NCBI GenBank assembly: GCA_963580455.1
Contig: OY756968.1
Coordinates: 5,617,544 to 5,681,543, forward strand
Reading direction: 5' to 3'
From: Euonymus europaeus
Lineage: Eukaryota > Streptophyta > Magnoliopsida > Celastrales > Celastraceae
DNA: 64,000 nt
The notes under the pieces are model-generated. The model was not told where the DNA came from. It worked only from the letters and a program-made list of their open reading frames with translations, and made no database searches. The position numbers and the translations under genes were made by a program. This document shows positions 47,275-58,956 of this stretch, piece by piece. Position 1 is the first letter of the stretch. Each line of letters begins with the position of its first letter.

Positions 47275-49823
47275 ACTCAGTCATTCTTCTAACATTTTTT
47301 TCTTCTTCCTGTGAGCGAGTTTTATTATTAATGAAATCAGAATATTAAGGTGGGCCTGAACCAGCATGAGTCCACACTAAATGAAATTATTATTAAAATG
47401 CAACCAGCCTAGTGGACTGTTATGGGCCCATATTTCAAAGTCATGGGCCATCCCATTTGCAGATCAGTGGGCCCTGAAAACCTCCGAAAACCATCCAACC
47501 CTTCAACTCCGTCAATCAAATTCAGCATCTTTCTGGTCAATGTTTTTTAGCATGTCTTTTTGGTCATTGGAGAAGAAATGACCAACCATGTATGTAATCC
47601 ATTTGGATATGTACGATAAAGACGATGACTGGAAGCGAGTTGTGATTGTTGCTGGGGGCCATATTTTCGGAGCGAGTAATGTACGTACTTATACAATAAT
47701 ATCTTGTATATTTTTGAGACATTGATGACCACTCCAAATATCTTCTGAATTTTCTGAATTAATGTTATAATGCTAGATATATTCACAGATTGCATTCAGT
47801 TATCGATGCTGACCAGTTGAGGGGAGGTCAGAGAACCGGTTGTTGTATCTGCGTGTCTGCAATGTGTTTGTTATTTGGCCTAAGAGAAACTCAGTTCCAT
47901 GTTTGCCTCTGGGATAAAGTTTAGCTTGTTACAGTTGGCTTATAGTGGGGTGTCCAGTATTTTGCCTTTCTAAATATGAAAAGAAATTTGAGGGTGAAAG
48001 AAGTTGGTGGGTTATTGGGATTGCCACTCCAAAAGCAAGCTAGCTAGATTCCAATAAGGCATCGACAACAGGCAAAGAGTGGACCCATTTATGACATGAG
48101 CAGAGACTTGGATGAGTTAAAGAGTCCCAGCAGCTTTTTGTTGTGTCCTTTTCCTACACCAAAATTGAAGGCTAGATGGAGACTTGTGTTCTCGCCAAGT
48201 CCACTCGTTCAACAAATGAGTTCCCCGAGAAGGTAACACTAAAGTTGATTTGTCACTGTTTATTATCATTGTGTTGAATCATTTAATAGTGATTTCATAG
48301 AAAACTCGTCCAAGCTATTTCGTAGTGACAATAATTGTTTAGCATACATTCTTATGAGTAAGACACTGATCTTATCTTAAACTTTATGTCAAGAGGGGAT
48401 TCGCCAACTTCTTATTTGGCCAATTTGCCCAACGCCTGAATCCCACCCCATCTCCTTGCCTCATTCCCTCCCAGCTTAGCTGAAGAAAAAGAAAAAAAAG
48501 TCTTGCTAACAAATAACCTGAAGATATCGGTTAAGCATCTACGTAGAATCGTCGTGTGTCTTAAAGCTTCTCTTAGTAAAGTCTTGCACTAATGTTGGTG
48601 CGTTGTCTAATTAGTATGAAATATTTGTGGTTTTGGTATTTTGTATAACACTTTACTCAAATCATCTCACGAAATAGTTTGTGGTTTTGGTATTTTATAA
48701 TTAGTTGCTGGCTTTGACACGGAACTTGGGACCATAGTGAACTTGTGGTAGTAAAGATGTGCGCGCCTGCCTGTCACCATTGTTGAAACCTTGTGTTATA
48801 TGTGCATGACTTATACGCCATCTTGTGCTTAGATTTTCTGTCCTTTTAAATTTTTATTGTAGTTCAATTTGTGCTTATCAAGCTTTGTCCTTTCATGGAG
48901 TGGTACCACTATATAGTAGATAAAGCACTTCAATATACAATCTTACAACAATTGAATGTGTTAGCTATGGGTCAGGATCTACTTTTCACTAACCACATGG
49001 TTTGATAAGCGCGCATTAGAAACCCCCATAATAGTAAAAGACATTATACATATAGAGGCCAGAGGGTTCATGTTTGCTTATTTGCTCTTTCTCTATTCAG
49101 GAAAACCACAGTTTCAGCGATCCCTACTTACGTAAGACTGTAAAGAGAAAAATAATTACCCGGTGACTACAAAGTATCCACTCCCCATGGCTTGGGGAGT
49201 TTTATTATATTTTGTTTGGTTTTAAGGAGAAGATAGACTAGTCGGGAGACCACGCAATGCACGGAAAGTATGGACAAGACAATAAAATTTAAGTTTAACA
49301 GATATACTATATAAAAATACCAAACTCTAGATAGTATTACCATGTATATGCTTAAAGAGTCCAAGGACAATTGTCATACAAATTACATAGATTTTTATTT
49401 TTATTTTTAATAAACATGATTTGTATTGGCGACCGCCATGTGGCGCGATGTATTAGCTCAAACGTTTCAGCTTTTATGTATTGTATATAGATTCATTTCC
49501 CTTTTCAATAGCAAAACAATGGACACTGAATTTGGTTGTGTTTGGTTGGTGTGCAAGCGTTGGCACAAGTTTTGCTCATTTATGCTGCACTTGCATTGGT
49601 GCAACTAGGTAAATTTTAGAACTGATGGCACTGCATGTAAGCATTAGACTTCTAACGCTAACACCTTGAATTTCCCTGGGAAACTACTTCCTGCTAGTGT
49701 GGCACAGTGGCAAGGTTGAACTCTGATATTGTTTGTTCAATGAGAGAACCACTGGACACAATTCTCAAAGTCTTGAAAAACATGTTTATTAAGACTACGA
49801 ACTTTTTCATGATTTTTCGGATT
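47275..49823. other. Intergenic, no supported gene
   Basis: A short start-like stretch (METCVLAKSTRSTNEFPEK, 48176-48232) is followed by a GTAACA donor but by no second exon. The remaining DNA is AT-rich with no family content. Duplicated phrases (TTTGTGGTTTTGGTATTTT near 48628 and 48679) show old local repeats. Confidence 0.5.
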
Positions 49824-50659
49824 TTACTGCTTGGGGAAATACCAGTGAAGAGTGGGAGCTTGATCAACTGAAAAGAAGTTGTAGGAATCCTCTGCCCGCT
49901 GAAAATTCTGCTCTTCTATTTTTACTAGCTCTGGTTGATAAACGTTATGCAAAATCATTCCGGAGTCAGACATGAATGGATCAGATGAAGAAGAGCCATT
50001 CAACTCCAGAGAAGAATATCCCGGGTATATCAGTTCTTGACCATTCACATGATCACAAAGATCATGGTTTTTACTCTGCTGGGATGCAGGGGACTCTTCT
50101 TTAAAACAGCTACCAGTATCTGCATTCTCTTCCTGGAGCTTGGCTTTCAATTCATTTAGCTGCAATTCAAGTACAAAGACAATGATATAAGTAAAAAATC
50201 AAAACTCAATGTGTCAAATCCAGTACCCTAAACTTTTATAATATAACATGATGTTGGTGATAGAAATACCTGCTCGCATAGAACTGTTTTTTCTTGCTCA
50301 AGAGTACTGTAATCGACCTTGAGAGCGTCATAATTGGCTTTAAGGATGTCATAGTCTCTCTCTAATTGCTTTGTCTTCGAGCGGGCACGGCGGTTTTGGA
50401 ACCAAATTGCTACTTGTCTTGGTTGTAGGCCTATTTCTTGTGCCAGTTTCGCCTTCTGCTCTGGTTCCAGCTTGTTGTCAGCCTCAAAACTCTTCTCCAG
50501 TGCCCTTACCTGACTGATATTTAATCTACGTTTCTTCTCTGTGGTTTGACTAGTTTCCTCTGAGTTGTCATCTTCTTCTAGACTATTCAACATTGCTTGG
50601 AATTCTTTACTGTATAATTGGCTGGTTCTCTCCATCTTCTCTTCCACTAAGTTTGGCAT
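49824..50659 (-). CDS. Class I HD-Zip transcription factor
   Basis: Nuclear DNA-binding protein. Two coding exons, 50659-50270 and 50159-49824, join after codon 130; 241 residues. The homeodomain covers about residues 42-98 ([20 protein letters not shown] ... [20 protein letters not shown], then [10 protein letters not shown]). A leucine zipper follows with Leu at 99, 106, 113, 120, 127 and 134, six heptads, as in class I HD-Zip proteins. There is no CPSCE motif (class II) or START domain (classes III/IV). The acidic N-terminus and aromatic C-terminal end (LHWYF) fit class I activators. These proteins bind CAATNATTG as dimers and often act in abscisic-acid, light or drought responses; the specific role here is not inferred. 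Residue 94 is Ser where the family has Trp. A 5'UTR intron (about 50684-50789) is likely. Confidence 0.95.
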
Positions 50660-50883
50660 AAGAAATGAAGAGAATTACTGAAAGCAGTGGCACAATCTCT
50701 AACAAATGTTAAGGGTTAATGTCAGAGTAATAATTAAACAATCAAGTTCTGGCTTTCATGACCATAAATTTGATATTGAAATTTCAGTTACCTTTTGCAG
50801 AAGTGATTGAGATCATTAGGACAGCAAGGAATTGAACTGCTTTGTGTTGAGTGACTCCAACTCCAGAAGAAAGATAGAAAACT

Positions 50884-51003
50884 AGAATTTCTGCAGCAAC
50901 CAAGAACAGGAGGGATTGTTTTGTGTTCTTACAACCAGAACCCAGAACTTCTGCAGCAACCAAGAACAGGAGGGACTGTTTTGGGTTCAAACAACCAGAA
51001 CCC
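50884..51003 (-). repeat. 60-bp tandem duplication in the HD-Zip 5' leader
   Basis: Two adjacent 60-bp copies (50884-50943 and 50944-51003) share CTGCAGCAACCAAGAACAGG and AGGGA(T/C)TGTTTTG(T/G)GTTC. They lie between the TATA box and the probable 5'UTR intron, so they are expected in the transcript leader. Confidence 0.85.
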
Positions 51004-51089
51004 AGAAAGCAGAGAAATGATCAAAATCCTTTTTCAGAAGTAATGATTAAGGAATCAAATCAAGTATAAAGGAGATAAGAAAGCAGAAA

Positions 51090-51096
<7 letters not shown>

Positions 51097-51120
<24 letters not shown>
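51097..51120. repeat. (GA)n microsatellite in the HD-Zip leader
   Basis: About a dozen GA units, reading as CT on the transcribed sense strand, a few bases downstream of the expected transcription start. CT-rich leaders are common in plant genes. Confidence 0.85.
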
Positions 51121-51123
<3 letters not shown>

Positions 51124-51150
51124 TTAATCTACTCGGCTTCAGCAGGCGTA

Positions 51151-51157
51151 TTATATA
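51151..51157 (-). promoter_or_regulatory. TATA box of the HD-Zip gene
   Basis: TATATAA on the minus strand. Transcription would start about 30 bp downstream near 51120, which puts the GA repeat and the 60-bp duplication in the 5' leader. Confidence 0.6.
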
Positions 51158-51308
51158 CTGTCACACACTCGACTGATGTGAACTATGAAGGTGATTGGAA
51201 AAAAGACTAATCTATTTGTTTGAGCTTACAGCATATGTAATGGTTCAAGATCATTGTTCCCGTTAAAATTATTTGTGGACTTCATTTTTATCACATAAAA
51301 ATTCAAAC

Positions 51309-51532
51309 CACACACATCTCTCAATACAGCCACATCAGCAAAACACATCTCCCAATACAATTATCTCTTTCTCAATTATTCAAACTAACTATTTTCCTTT
51401 CCTACATCTTTTCCACAACAAAACTACACAAAAATCAAAATTGGTCCCACCAAAACACATATTTCAATATAACCACATCAGCAAAAACACACATCTTTCA
51501 ATACAGCCACATCAACAAAAACACACATTCTA
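51309..51532. repeat. Imperfect CACATC...AATACAGCCACATCA repeats
   Basis: Four or five diverged units of about 33 bp: CACACATCTCTCAATACAGC (51311), CACATCTCCCAATACAA (51343), a unit CACATATTTCAATATAACC (about 51456) and CACACATCTTTCAATACAGC (51488). They lie upstream of the HD-Zip promoter and before the copia fragment. Confidence 0.75.
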
Positions 51533-51719
51533 ATAACGTCTAATGTCCTCATTAAACACACATCATTGCATGTGCTCTTATAAGCTCAGTTTTTATCTCT
51601 CCACATCAGGTTATACACGGTCAGATATACTCTCAATTAAATGGACGCTTAATTTTGAAGAAAAAAAATCCACTTTTTTCTCTCACATTTTGCATGGATT
51701 TACTATTGGATGGTCCATA

Positions 51720-53294
51720 TATTTTGTGGAGCCTACTTCATATAACGAAGCACTTCAATCATCTGCTTGCAATGAATGGTTAACTGCCATGAATGATGAG
51801 ATGGAGTCAATGGCAAAGAATCAAGTTTGGGACTTGGTTGATCTTCCACCAGGCCGAAAGGCAATTGGCAATAAGTGGGTCTTAAAAGTCAAAAGGAAGG
51901 CCGATGGCTCAATTGACAAGTATAAAGCCCGATTAGTAGTGAAAGGCTATACCCAAATGGAGGGAATAGACTATGAAGAGACTTTTTCTCCTGTGGTGAG
52001 ATTTGTCTCCATTCGCTCAATCCTAGCACTTGTAGCCCATTTAGATTTGGAGCTACACCAGATGGATGTTAAGACAACTTTCTTAAATGGAAAGTTGGAT
52101 GAGGAGATTTATATGGATCAACCTTTTGACTTTGTGGCAAAAGGACAAGAAGACAAAGTGTGTCATCTTAAAAAATCCATATATGATCTCAAACAATCAT
52201 CTAGACAATGGTATCTCAAGTTTCATGAAGCCATTTTGTTGGCAGGCATGAATATGATTGAAGATGACCATTGTGTATATGTCAGAAAGACGGAAGAGGG
52301 TTTTTTGATCCTATCTCTGTACGTTGATGACATTTTACTTGCTGGGAATAACAAGGAGATGATCACTGCCATGAAAGAATGACTATCCTCTGTTTTTGAA
52401 ATGAAGGATATGGGTGAAGCTAACTATGTGCTTGGCGTCAAGATCATGAGGGATAGATCCAAAAGAATTCTTGGTTTGTCCCAAGAAAATTATATTAAGA
52501 ATATTTTGGAAAAATTTCGCATGCATCAATCAAAACCCGTTGATACTCCTGTTGAAAAGGGTCGGTATTTATCGCTTGATCAATGCCCTAAGACAGATGA
52601 AGAAAGAAATAGAATGAGCAGGGTTCCCTATGCCAGTGCAGTTGGGAGTCTGATGTACGCTATGTTGTGTACTCGTCCTGACATCTGTTTTGCAGTTGGC
52701 TTAGTGAGTCGATATCAAAGTAATCCAGGTCTTGCCCACTGGGAAGCTGTGAAAAGAATATTTCGTTACCTTCGTGGAACCACAGATCTATTCTTCTGCT
52801 ATGGCGGAGGGAACTTGAGATTAATTGGATTCAGTGATGCTGATTGGGCTGGTGATAGAGATGAAAGGAAATCCACCTCTGGATATGTGTTTATCCTTGG
52901 AGGAGGAGCAATCTCATGGTGTAGCAAAAAGCAGAGCTGCATTGCTCTATCGACAATGGAGGCTGAATATGTTGCATGTTCAGCTACAGTCCAGGAGGCT
53001 GTCTGGTTAAGGAGATTTTTACGATATCTCGAGGTCACCTCTCAAGTTAAAAAGCCTGTCGAGATTTACTCTGATAGCATGGCTGCCTTGGAATATGCAA
53101 AGAATCCCAAGTATCATGGGAAGACAAAGCATATTGATCTTCGTTATCATAATATCCGACTCATGGTCAACCAGAAGGAAGTTACCCTTAAATACATTAC
53201 CACTAAAGAGATGGTGGCTGACCCGTTGACAAAAGCAATACCTAGAGATTTGTTTTTGTTTCATGTCAGGTCTATGGGTCTACGTAGATTCTAG
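51720..53294 (+). pseudogene. Copia reverse transcriptase-RNase H, one stop codon
   Basis: One frame is open across about 520 codons apart from a single TGA at 52380-52382. Blocks in order: YNEALQSSACNEWLTAMNDE, WVLKVKRKADGSIDKYKARL, HQMDVKTTFLNGKLDEEIYM, catalytic LYVDDILLAG, then after the stop FEMKDMGEANYVLG, GSLMYAMLCTRPDI, and RNase H FSDADWAGD, STSGYVF, ALSTMEAEYVA and KTKHIDLRYHNIR. These are the standard Ty1/copia motifs. The product would end at the TGA before RNase H, and the upstream pol domains are missing, so it is not functional. Confidence 0.93.
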
Positions 53295-54290
53295 TAATGT
53301 AAGGGTACCTGTTGGATTCTAATTTTTCTTTATGAAATAAAATTGCAATATTATATGTTTGTATTTGTTACATCGCAATTTAGGCACAATTTAATGTCAC
53401 AAGACTTTGATCGCCTCACTCACACGGGGGATCAATCTATCACTTGTGTGGTTGGTAGAAAGAGACAAGAAACCTAGTTGTCACTTAAGTAGTGTCATGT
53501 GTGGTTTATTTTTGCATAAGTTGCTTAATTCTTATGTCGCCTCAGTAAGTCTGAGATGAGATTGTTTTAAAAGTCGAATGTGTGATTAATCACCACATAT
53601 AAGCCTTACGAAAGCCGGACAAAATGCATGAGTTGACATTTTAAGTTGGATGATTGTGTAGCATCTATGGAAAGTCCGTATGATGTTTGAGCAAGTGACG
53701 TCCCATCGAGTGGGAGCTTCATCATAGCATGTAATATGTTTTACATGTGCTAAGTCGACCACTTAAGGAATGACATGATAAACACCTTTTATGTCACTGT
53801 GTGAGCCTTGAAAATTATTTATGCTCTTACGACTTAAGACTATATCTTGTAGTTGGAGTTTGAAGTATTTTCTTAGTTGGAGTTTGAAGTATTACGGTCG
53901 AATGAGGCACAGCTAGAAAATATTAAAATAAAGATGAATTGATATGAGTCATTAAGGAAGATTGTTTGATAACATGCCTTAATAGTACAAATCCATAGCC
54001 CGGGCGATCACAAATTGTTTTAGCAACAAAGTGATCATGGATTAGTACTTGTACCTATGTGGAAATCAAATACTGCTCAAAGATTTTTCTCAAAGTGTGT
54101 TGAGAGTATTTGTTTTGGTGTGGTCAAACTGTCTAGGGCATAGACGAACTATATCTATATGATATGTTACGTTAGTTAGGTGGTAACTTAGTGTAACTGT
54201 TCAACCTAGTGTTGATTCTTCTTCGTCAGGTCGCACGCCCTACTCACTGTATAACGTTTAAGAGAGAGTTCTATGTGGACGAGTGGGAGA

Positions 54291-54714
54291 TGTGGATTTA
54301 CGTCCACATTATTTAATTAATTAGTTTAATTAATAATTAAAGGATAATATCTAATTAATCAAAATAAGTATTTGATTTAGAATGGTATTATCCTAGGAGA
54401 TTTGATAGACTTCTAATCTATTTAGAAGATATCAATTCTTATCCCTTATGAGCCTATAAATAGAGGGTTAGTCCCTTGTATTCAATACACACCAAATAAT
54501 ACACCAAAACGCTCTCTCTCTCGAAACTCTGATCTACCGCCTACGTGATCAAGGTAAGTTAGGGTGTGGTAAAGGGAGGACTCTAGTAGCGATCCCAAGC
54601 CCAGATGTGTTCGTGTGATCCTTGTCGTTGGTGTATTTGTGCCATAAAGGAGTCCGTGATCCTACTTGTAATACGTGGAATCAAACCGTTCGATCCGTAA
54701 TCTGCGCTTCAACA
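54291..54714 (+). repeat. 3' LTR of the copia element
   Basis: It begins TGTGGATTTACGTCCACA, itself an inverted repeat, and ends CTTCAACA, giving TG...CA borders over 424 bp. A TATA-like stretch (GCCTATAAATAGAGGG, near 54450) lies about two fifths in, as expected for an LTR promoter. No partner LTR is in the window. Confidence 0.85.
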
Positions 54715-56464
54715 GGTATTCCGCTACGTTCTAATACATGTGTATGTATGTTAATTATCCTACATATTTAAAACAAATGAAGTACTGCATACACAGTGAT
54801 CGAGACTGTGTTGCAACTCCTTAGTTTTGTGAGAGCAAGTATCTCTCTATAATTAAATTCTTGGTCATTTTAGTTGGATAATGTTGGATCCTCAAAGAAC
54901 AAGGGTAGCATATGCTTCATATTGTTCATACATCGATTTGCAATTGCAATTGTATTTGTGCTTCAAAACTAGTGAGTCTATGAGACATTCTTCAATAATG
55001 TGAGTTAGGTATAGGTAACTGTGTGCCGAGGATATGTTGACCAGCTGAGAATAAGTTAAGCTTAGGTTCATCATCGTTGTCCTTTGATGGGCCTACTTGA
55101 TCAGCAGCAAATGCAGAAATCATTGTGACAATGCACAATCAAAAGGAAAAAGTAAAAAAAAAAAGAGAGGAAGAAAAGCTGTAGAAAGTAGAAACCCACT
55201 AGCTTCGACCTCAGACTCTAGCAAAAATGATGGTGCCCTACTGATTAATGATTATACGTTGATACATGTATCTATGGTTCTATTCAAGGCAACAGCTGTA
55301 TTTTTCAATTAGATTAGTGTTAGGTTGGCTTTTTAAGTCGGGCTACCCCACAAAGATTCTCCATTCCCTAGCTATAGGAATGCCCTTTAAAAATGACAGC
55401 TTAATCATGATTTATTTCAGACTTGTCTAAGCGATCCGAGATTTTAACAAATAGCACATCTTAGACACTCTCGCATTGGCGGGATGAGTTATGTCAGACC
55501 CAATAAATAGATCGGTAGAAACCCATTCAACTGGATTGAGACACTTTTTTAATACTATGTTATAATTCTCACACCCTCAAACATCAACAATATCATCTAG
55601 TTTGGGTTTGTCGATTTTGTAAATACATCGAACCCATAAACTTTATTCTTCCTGAGCCGTCTCACTTAATGATACTTGGCTCGAAGAAAAGGCTTTGTTG
55701 ATGTTAGAGGGGTTGGTTTTTTTTTATAAATCACATCCCTTGAATTTGTCCAAACGATGTGAGATTTTAACAAATAGCACATCTTGACGTCAATAATGGG
55801 TTTCCTTATCTGAATCCGCATGACATAATCAATTTTTTTATGCAGGACTGAATTGCTTCCATAAAGCAAATTATATGATTACACTTGGATATTAATTTCT
55901 CCATTTATTAGTGTTCAAAAATGTTAAGGATTTCAATGTTTTCATCACAACTGTCTCAAATACTGAGATGAATGTACATGATCCATGTAAAATCGTGAGC
56001 TGCATATGATTCATATGAAATCGTGTGCATCAATCCATCTCAACATTTGAAATAATTGAGACAAAAACATTGGGATCCGTTTACGCAGAGTATTAGTTCA
56101 CCATTACATTTCAATCACCTACTCCTTCCCCCAGCCCCCAAAAAGGAGTTGAAGAACCAAGCCCACAAGAAGTGAGGCTAGTCAGTAGTCATTCAACCAA
56201 GTCACGTTTGGATTGCATATATAGATAGAGATGCCAAATCCAATGTATTATAAATCCCACCCATCAAAGATAACAAAAGATCAATCAACATCAGTAGTAG
56301 TACCATCACATGGCAGAGTGCCATATTGCTCCAGAAAAAATTTAGTAGAATTCTTTGTCCTGTGATGAATACACATTCTTGAGAGACTTCATGAGACGAA
56401 TGCGATGTAGATTTCCGATCCCAAATAAGGGTAGGTGGTCCTATACAGCCTAGGACGGTTCTAT
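54715..56464. other. Intergenic with small repeats
   Basis: Holds a repeated phrase GAGATTTTAACAAATAGCAC (about 55438 and 55761) preceded by related TGTC(T/C)AA(G/A)CGAT sequences, and a 151-bp foldback. The basic open frame at 55097-55312 (KGKSKKKKRGRK) is A-rich and unsupported. Confidence 0.5.
55928..56078. repeat. 151-bp foldback (MITE-like or hairpin)
   Basis: The left arm starts GGATTTCAATGTTTTCATCA. The right arm in reverse complement starts GGATCCCAATGTTTTTGTCT. Pairing continues inward through TCAAATACTGAGATGAAT against TCAAATGTTGAGATGGAT. The arms are about 70 bp with roughly a quarter mismatched, around a short centre. No protein is encoded. It fits a foldback MITE, and the transcript would form a long imperfect hairpin. 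Confidence 0.75.
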
Positions 56465-58859
56465 CTAGCCTAGGATTAGATAGGATGGATTAGCCCTGGA
56501 AGAGAAGGGGCCATCTATCCTTGCGTATGGGTGCTGCGCTCGGTCGTAAAACCAGTCTCCTGCTGCCTTTGCAACTGTCTGCAAATTATAAATTTAGTCA
56601 ATTATTTGATGAACCAAGCAAAGCATAGTGAGTAGGATGAAGTATTCTAGTCTCTTACAGTATTACTAATCAATGGTGATCCAGGCATCAACCATGTTTC
56701 CTGAAATTCTGTTTGGCAGTGACAAAAGCAAGAATCAATAAACATTCCTCTAGTTGATGATTTCCCGACCGCAGATAATGCACTTAGAAACTGCAACCTA
56801 AAACCTGAAAAGAAATCCAAAAAGAGGAAGAAAGAAAAAAAAGTCGGATTCTTTTATGAGATACTAGATTGTTCTTGACAACACTTGAATCATCTGATAT
56901 AAAGATAAGCAGCTCGTGTTACTCAACCTTGAATTGTTTTGAGTTGACTGGTTGAGCATTTCTTCATATTAGCCTTGCATTCGCTCCAACCGCCATGAGG
57001 ATCAGCTGTGTCCGGCACCAAGATGTTGTTTATCTAAAACAACACCACGAGTTGATGCATCAGATAATATGCGAAAACACTACTGCTGACAGACAACTAT
57101 TAATAGGGAAGGAAAAAAACTTCCCAAAAAACCAAGCAAAAATTGTCAAAAATCTTTAGTTATCGATCTCACTTAAGAACATAAATGTACTAACCTGCCA
57201 GGAATCATAGGCCGTGTTTAGTATGAACATTGGTGTCTGAATTAGCTGCACTACATTTTGAGCGAAGAAGCACTGTAAAGTAGATTTTGTTTTTTGAAGC
57301 ATTAGCAAGCCAAGAACCAAACAGGAAGTGGTTCAAGAGTGAAAATATGATCATAATACAGATGCATACCAATTCTGGTATCATTCTCGAAGTGCAAGAT
57401 CGCGGCAAATTCTTTGCTGATCCCTGAAAAGTTCATCAAAGTCAGAACTATATTGTGAGTTTGATTGAAAAATCGTAAGGAGATAAAGAGTTACATGGAG
57501 ATCAACTACTTCACTGAAGTAGTTCTCAATATGTTTTGCTCCAGAGACATCCTTCCTGTCACAAACTACACCTTTTAGAATGCAACATGCTTACAAACAT
57601 ACAGATAAATAATAGAAGAGAGTTTTGGGGATTATTTAGGGTTTTTTTTACGAATGAGCTTACACGTCGATAAAAAAACCAGCATCAGAAAGGCATTTAA
57701 CTTTAGTAGCCTTAGGTAACAGGGATTTGAAGCTGTCGCAATGCAGAATTGACGCCAGGCCACCAGCCGAGCAACCAGAAAGCATAGCCTATATTTTAAA
57801 TATATAAAATCAAAGAATTCATAAAAAGAAGGTTGGAAGTGAAAAATGTTTGAAAGAAACTGCTAACATTTTTAGCATTGTTCATTCCTTTCCTCAGCAG
57901 TTCTTGAATGACAGCAATCCAAATCCTTTTTCCTCTGAAGTGGAGATTAGTAGCCTGATCAAGTTTCAATCTCTTGTTAAGAATCAACGGAATAATTTAA
58001 AATAAAAATTCATTGAAGAAAAGTCACGTACTGGATTCACTGCTTCAACATCACCAGTAAATGATGACCCGTCGCAGTACCTGATTTTAATTCTGTTCCA
58101 GTTGTAGAAGTCTAGATATTGAAGCAACAGTCCATTTAAGTTACTTCAAATTGTAAAAAAAAAAATGAAGAAATCAAGAATGATATAAAAACTCTTTGAA
58201 ATATAAATACTTGCCTGGATTAGAACTTTGTTCATTACTTAGCATTCCTGAAAAAGGAAGTTGCTTATCCATTGCATTAGACGAACCTAAACCCGAATTT
58301 TTACGCCAAAGGCAGCTTGTGACATTGTGACACCATCCTCCTCCCTAATAATTCCAAACAAGAAGTCATTTCTGGAAAAGATTGGAACACAGTTGTTCGA
58401 AAAAACAACAAACTCTATTCAATTAATATCAGAATTTCCAACTCTTCTGTTAATTATGTCAAAATATAAACCAGTAAAGTGCATTATATTATAAAGATGT
58501 GTATGTATCTTAAATCAATGGCAGGACAAACCTCAAAGTGAACCAACCAGTTTTTGATTCCACTACCAAACCCGTTATCTAAATGGTATGCTGGTGGACT
58601 GCCATCCAAACAAACTGCGAAAATGAGAAAATGAAGGAGCAAGTTTTTAATTAGCACAGAGAGAATCAAAACTAGCAGCACCCATGAATTTTTATAAGTT
58701 GTTTGAGCACAAAAAAGGTCTCTCACCGGCTCCGGTAGTTGTGGCATTCTGGAGGTAAGTGATTCCTACATAACCACCTTCTGCTCTCAGCAGCAAAGGG
58801 GAACATAGTAAAAGGGTTAGCCAATATTGGCCTAATCTTGCACCAACCACTCCGTTCAT
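56465..58859 (-). CDS. Pectin acetylesterase (CE13)
   Basis: Secreted enzyme that removes acetyl groups from cell-wall pectin. Twelve exons in transcript order: 58859-58727, 58614-58532, 58344-58215, 58111-58032, 57954-57868, 57788-57664, 57555-57495, 57423-57370, 57272-57195, 57033-56928, 56804-56659, 56578-56465. Phases close; 398 residues, the normal plant length. A signal peptide ([17 protein letters not shown]) opens the protein. Family blocks are [60 protein letters not shown] with catalytic Ser178, TAYDSWQ (Asp274) and CFCHCQTE (His341), the Ser-Asp-His triad of the PAE/Notum family. The intron after 58215 has a GC donor. An ATG 42 bp upstream (58901) is in frame; the inner ATG is preferred because it puts the hydrophobic core nearer the N-terminus. 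Confidence 0.95.
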
Positions 58860-58956
58860 AGAATATATCAGATGTTGTAATGGACCAAAAAGAAATGCCA
58901 TTCCATATAACTTTGGTCACATATATACACAGAAGGGAAACACCATTAATAAACTT

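Larger units (their letters stand above)
51720..54714 (+). mobile_element. 5'-truncated Ty1/copia retrotransposon
   Basis: The element starts abruptly within reverse transcriptase and runs through RNase H, a non-coding stretch of about 1 kb, a polypurine tract (GAGTGGGAGA, 54281-54290) and a full 3' LTR. Gag, protease, integrase and the 5' LTR are absent. The high coding integrity of the remaining part suggests a younger insertion than the gypsy element. Confidence 0.9.

Noticed and set aside
48176..48232. Start-like exon METCVLAKSTRSTNEFPEK with a donor
   Set aside because: No second exon with coding character follows within several kb on that strand.
50784..50990. 68-codon frame with two copies of KQSLLFLVAAE in the HD-Zip leader
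   Set aside because: The frame is the 60-bp duplication translated. It lacks an ATG start and runs into the 5'UTR intron.
58860..58901. Upstream in-frame ATG for pectin acetylesterase (58901)
   Set aside because: It would add 14 residues before the signal peptide. The inner ATG gives a more typical signal, although the longer form cannot be excluded.
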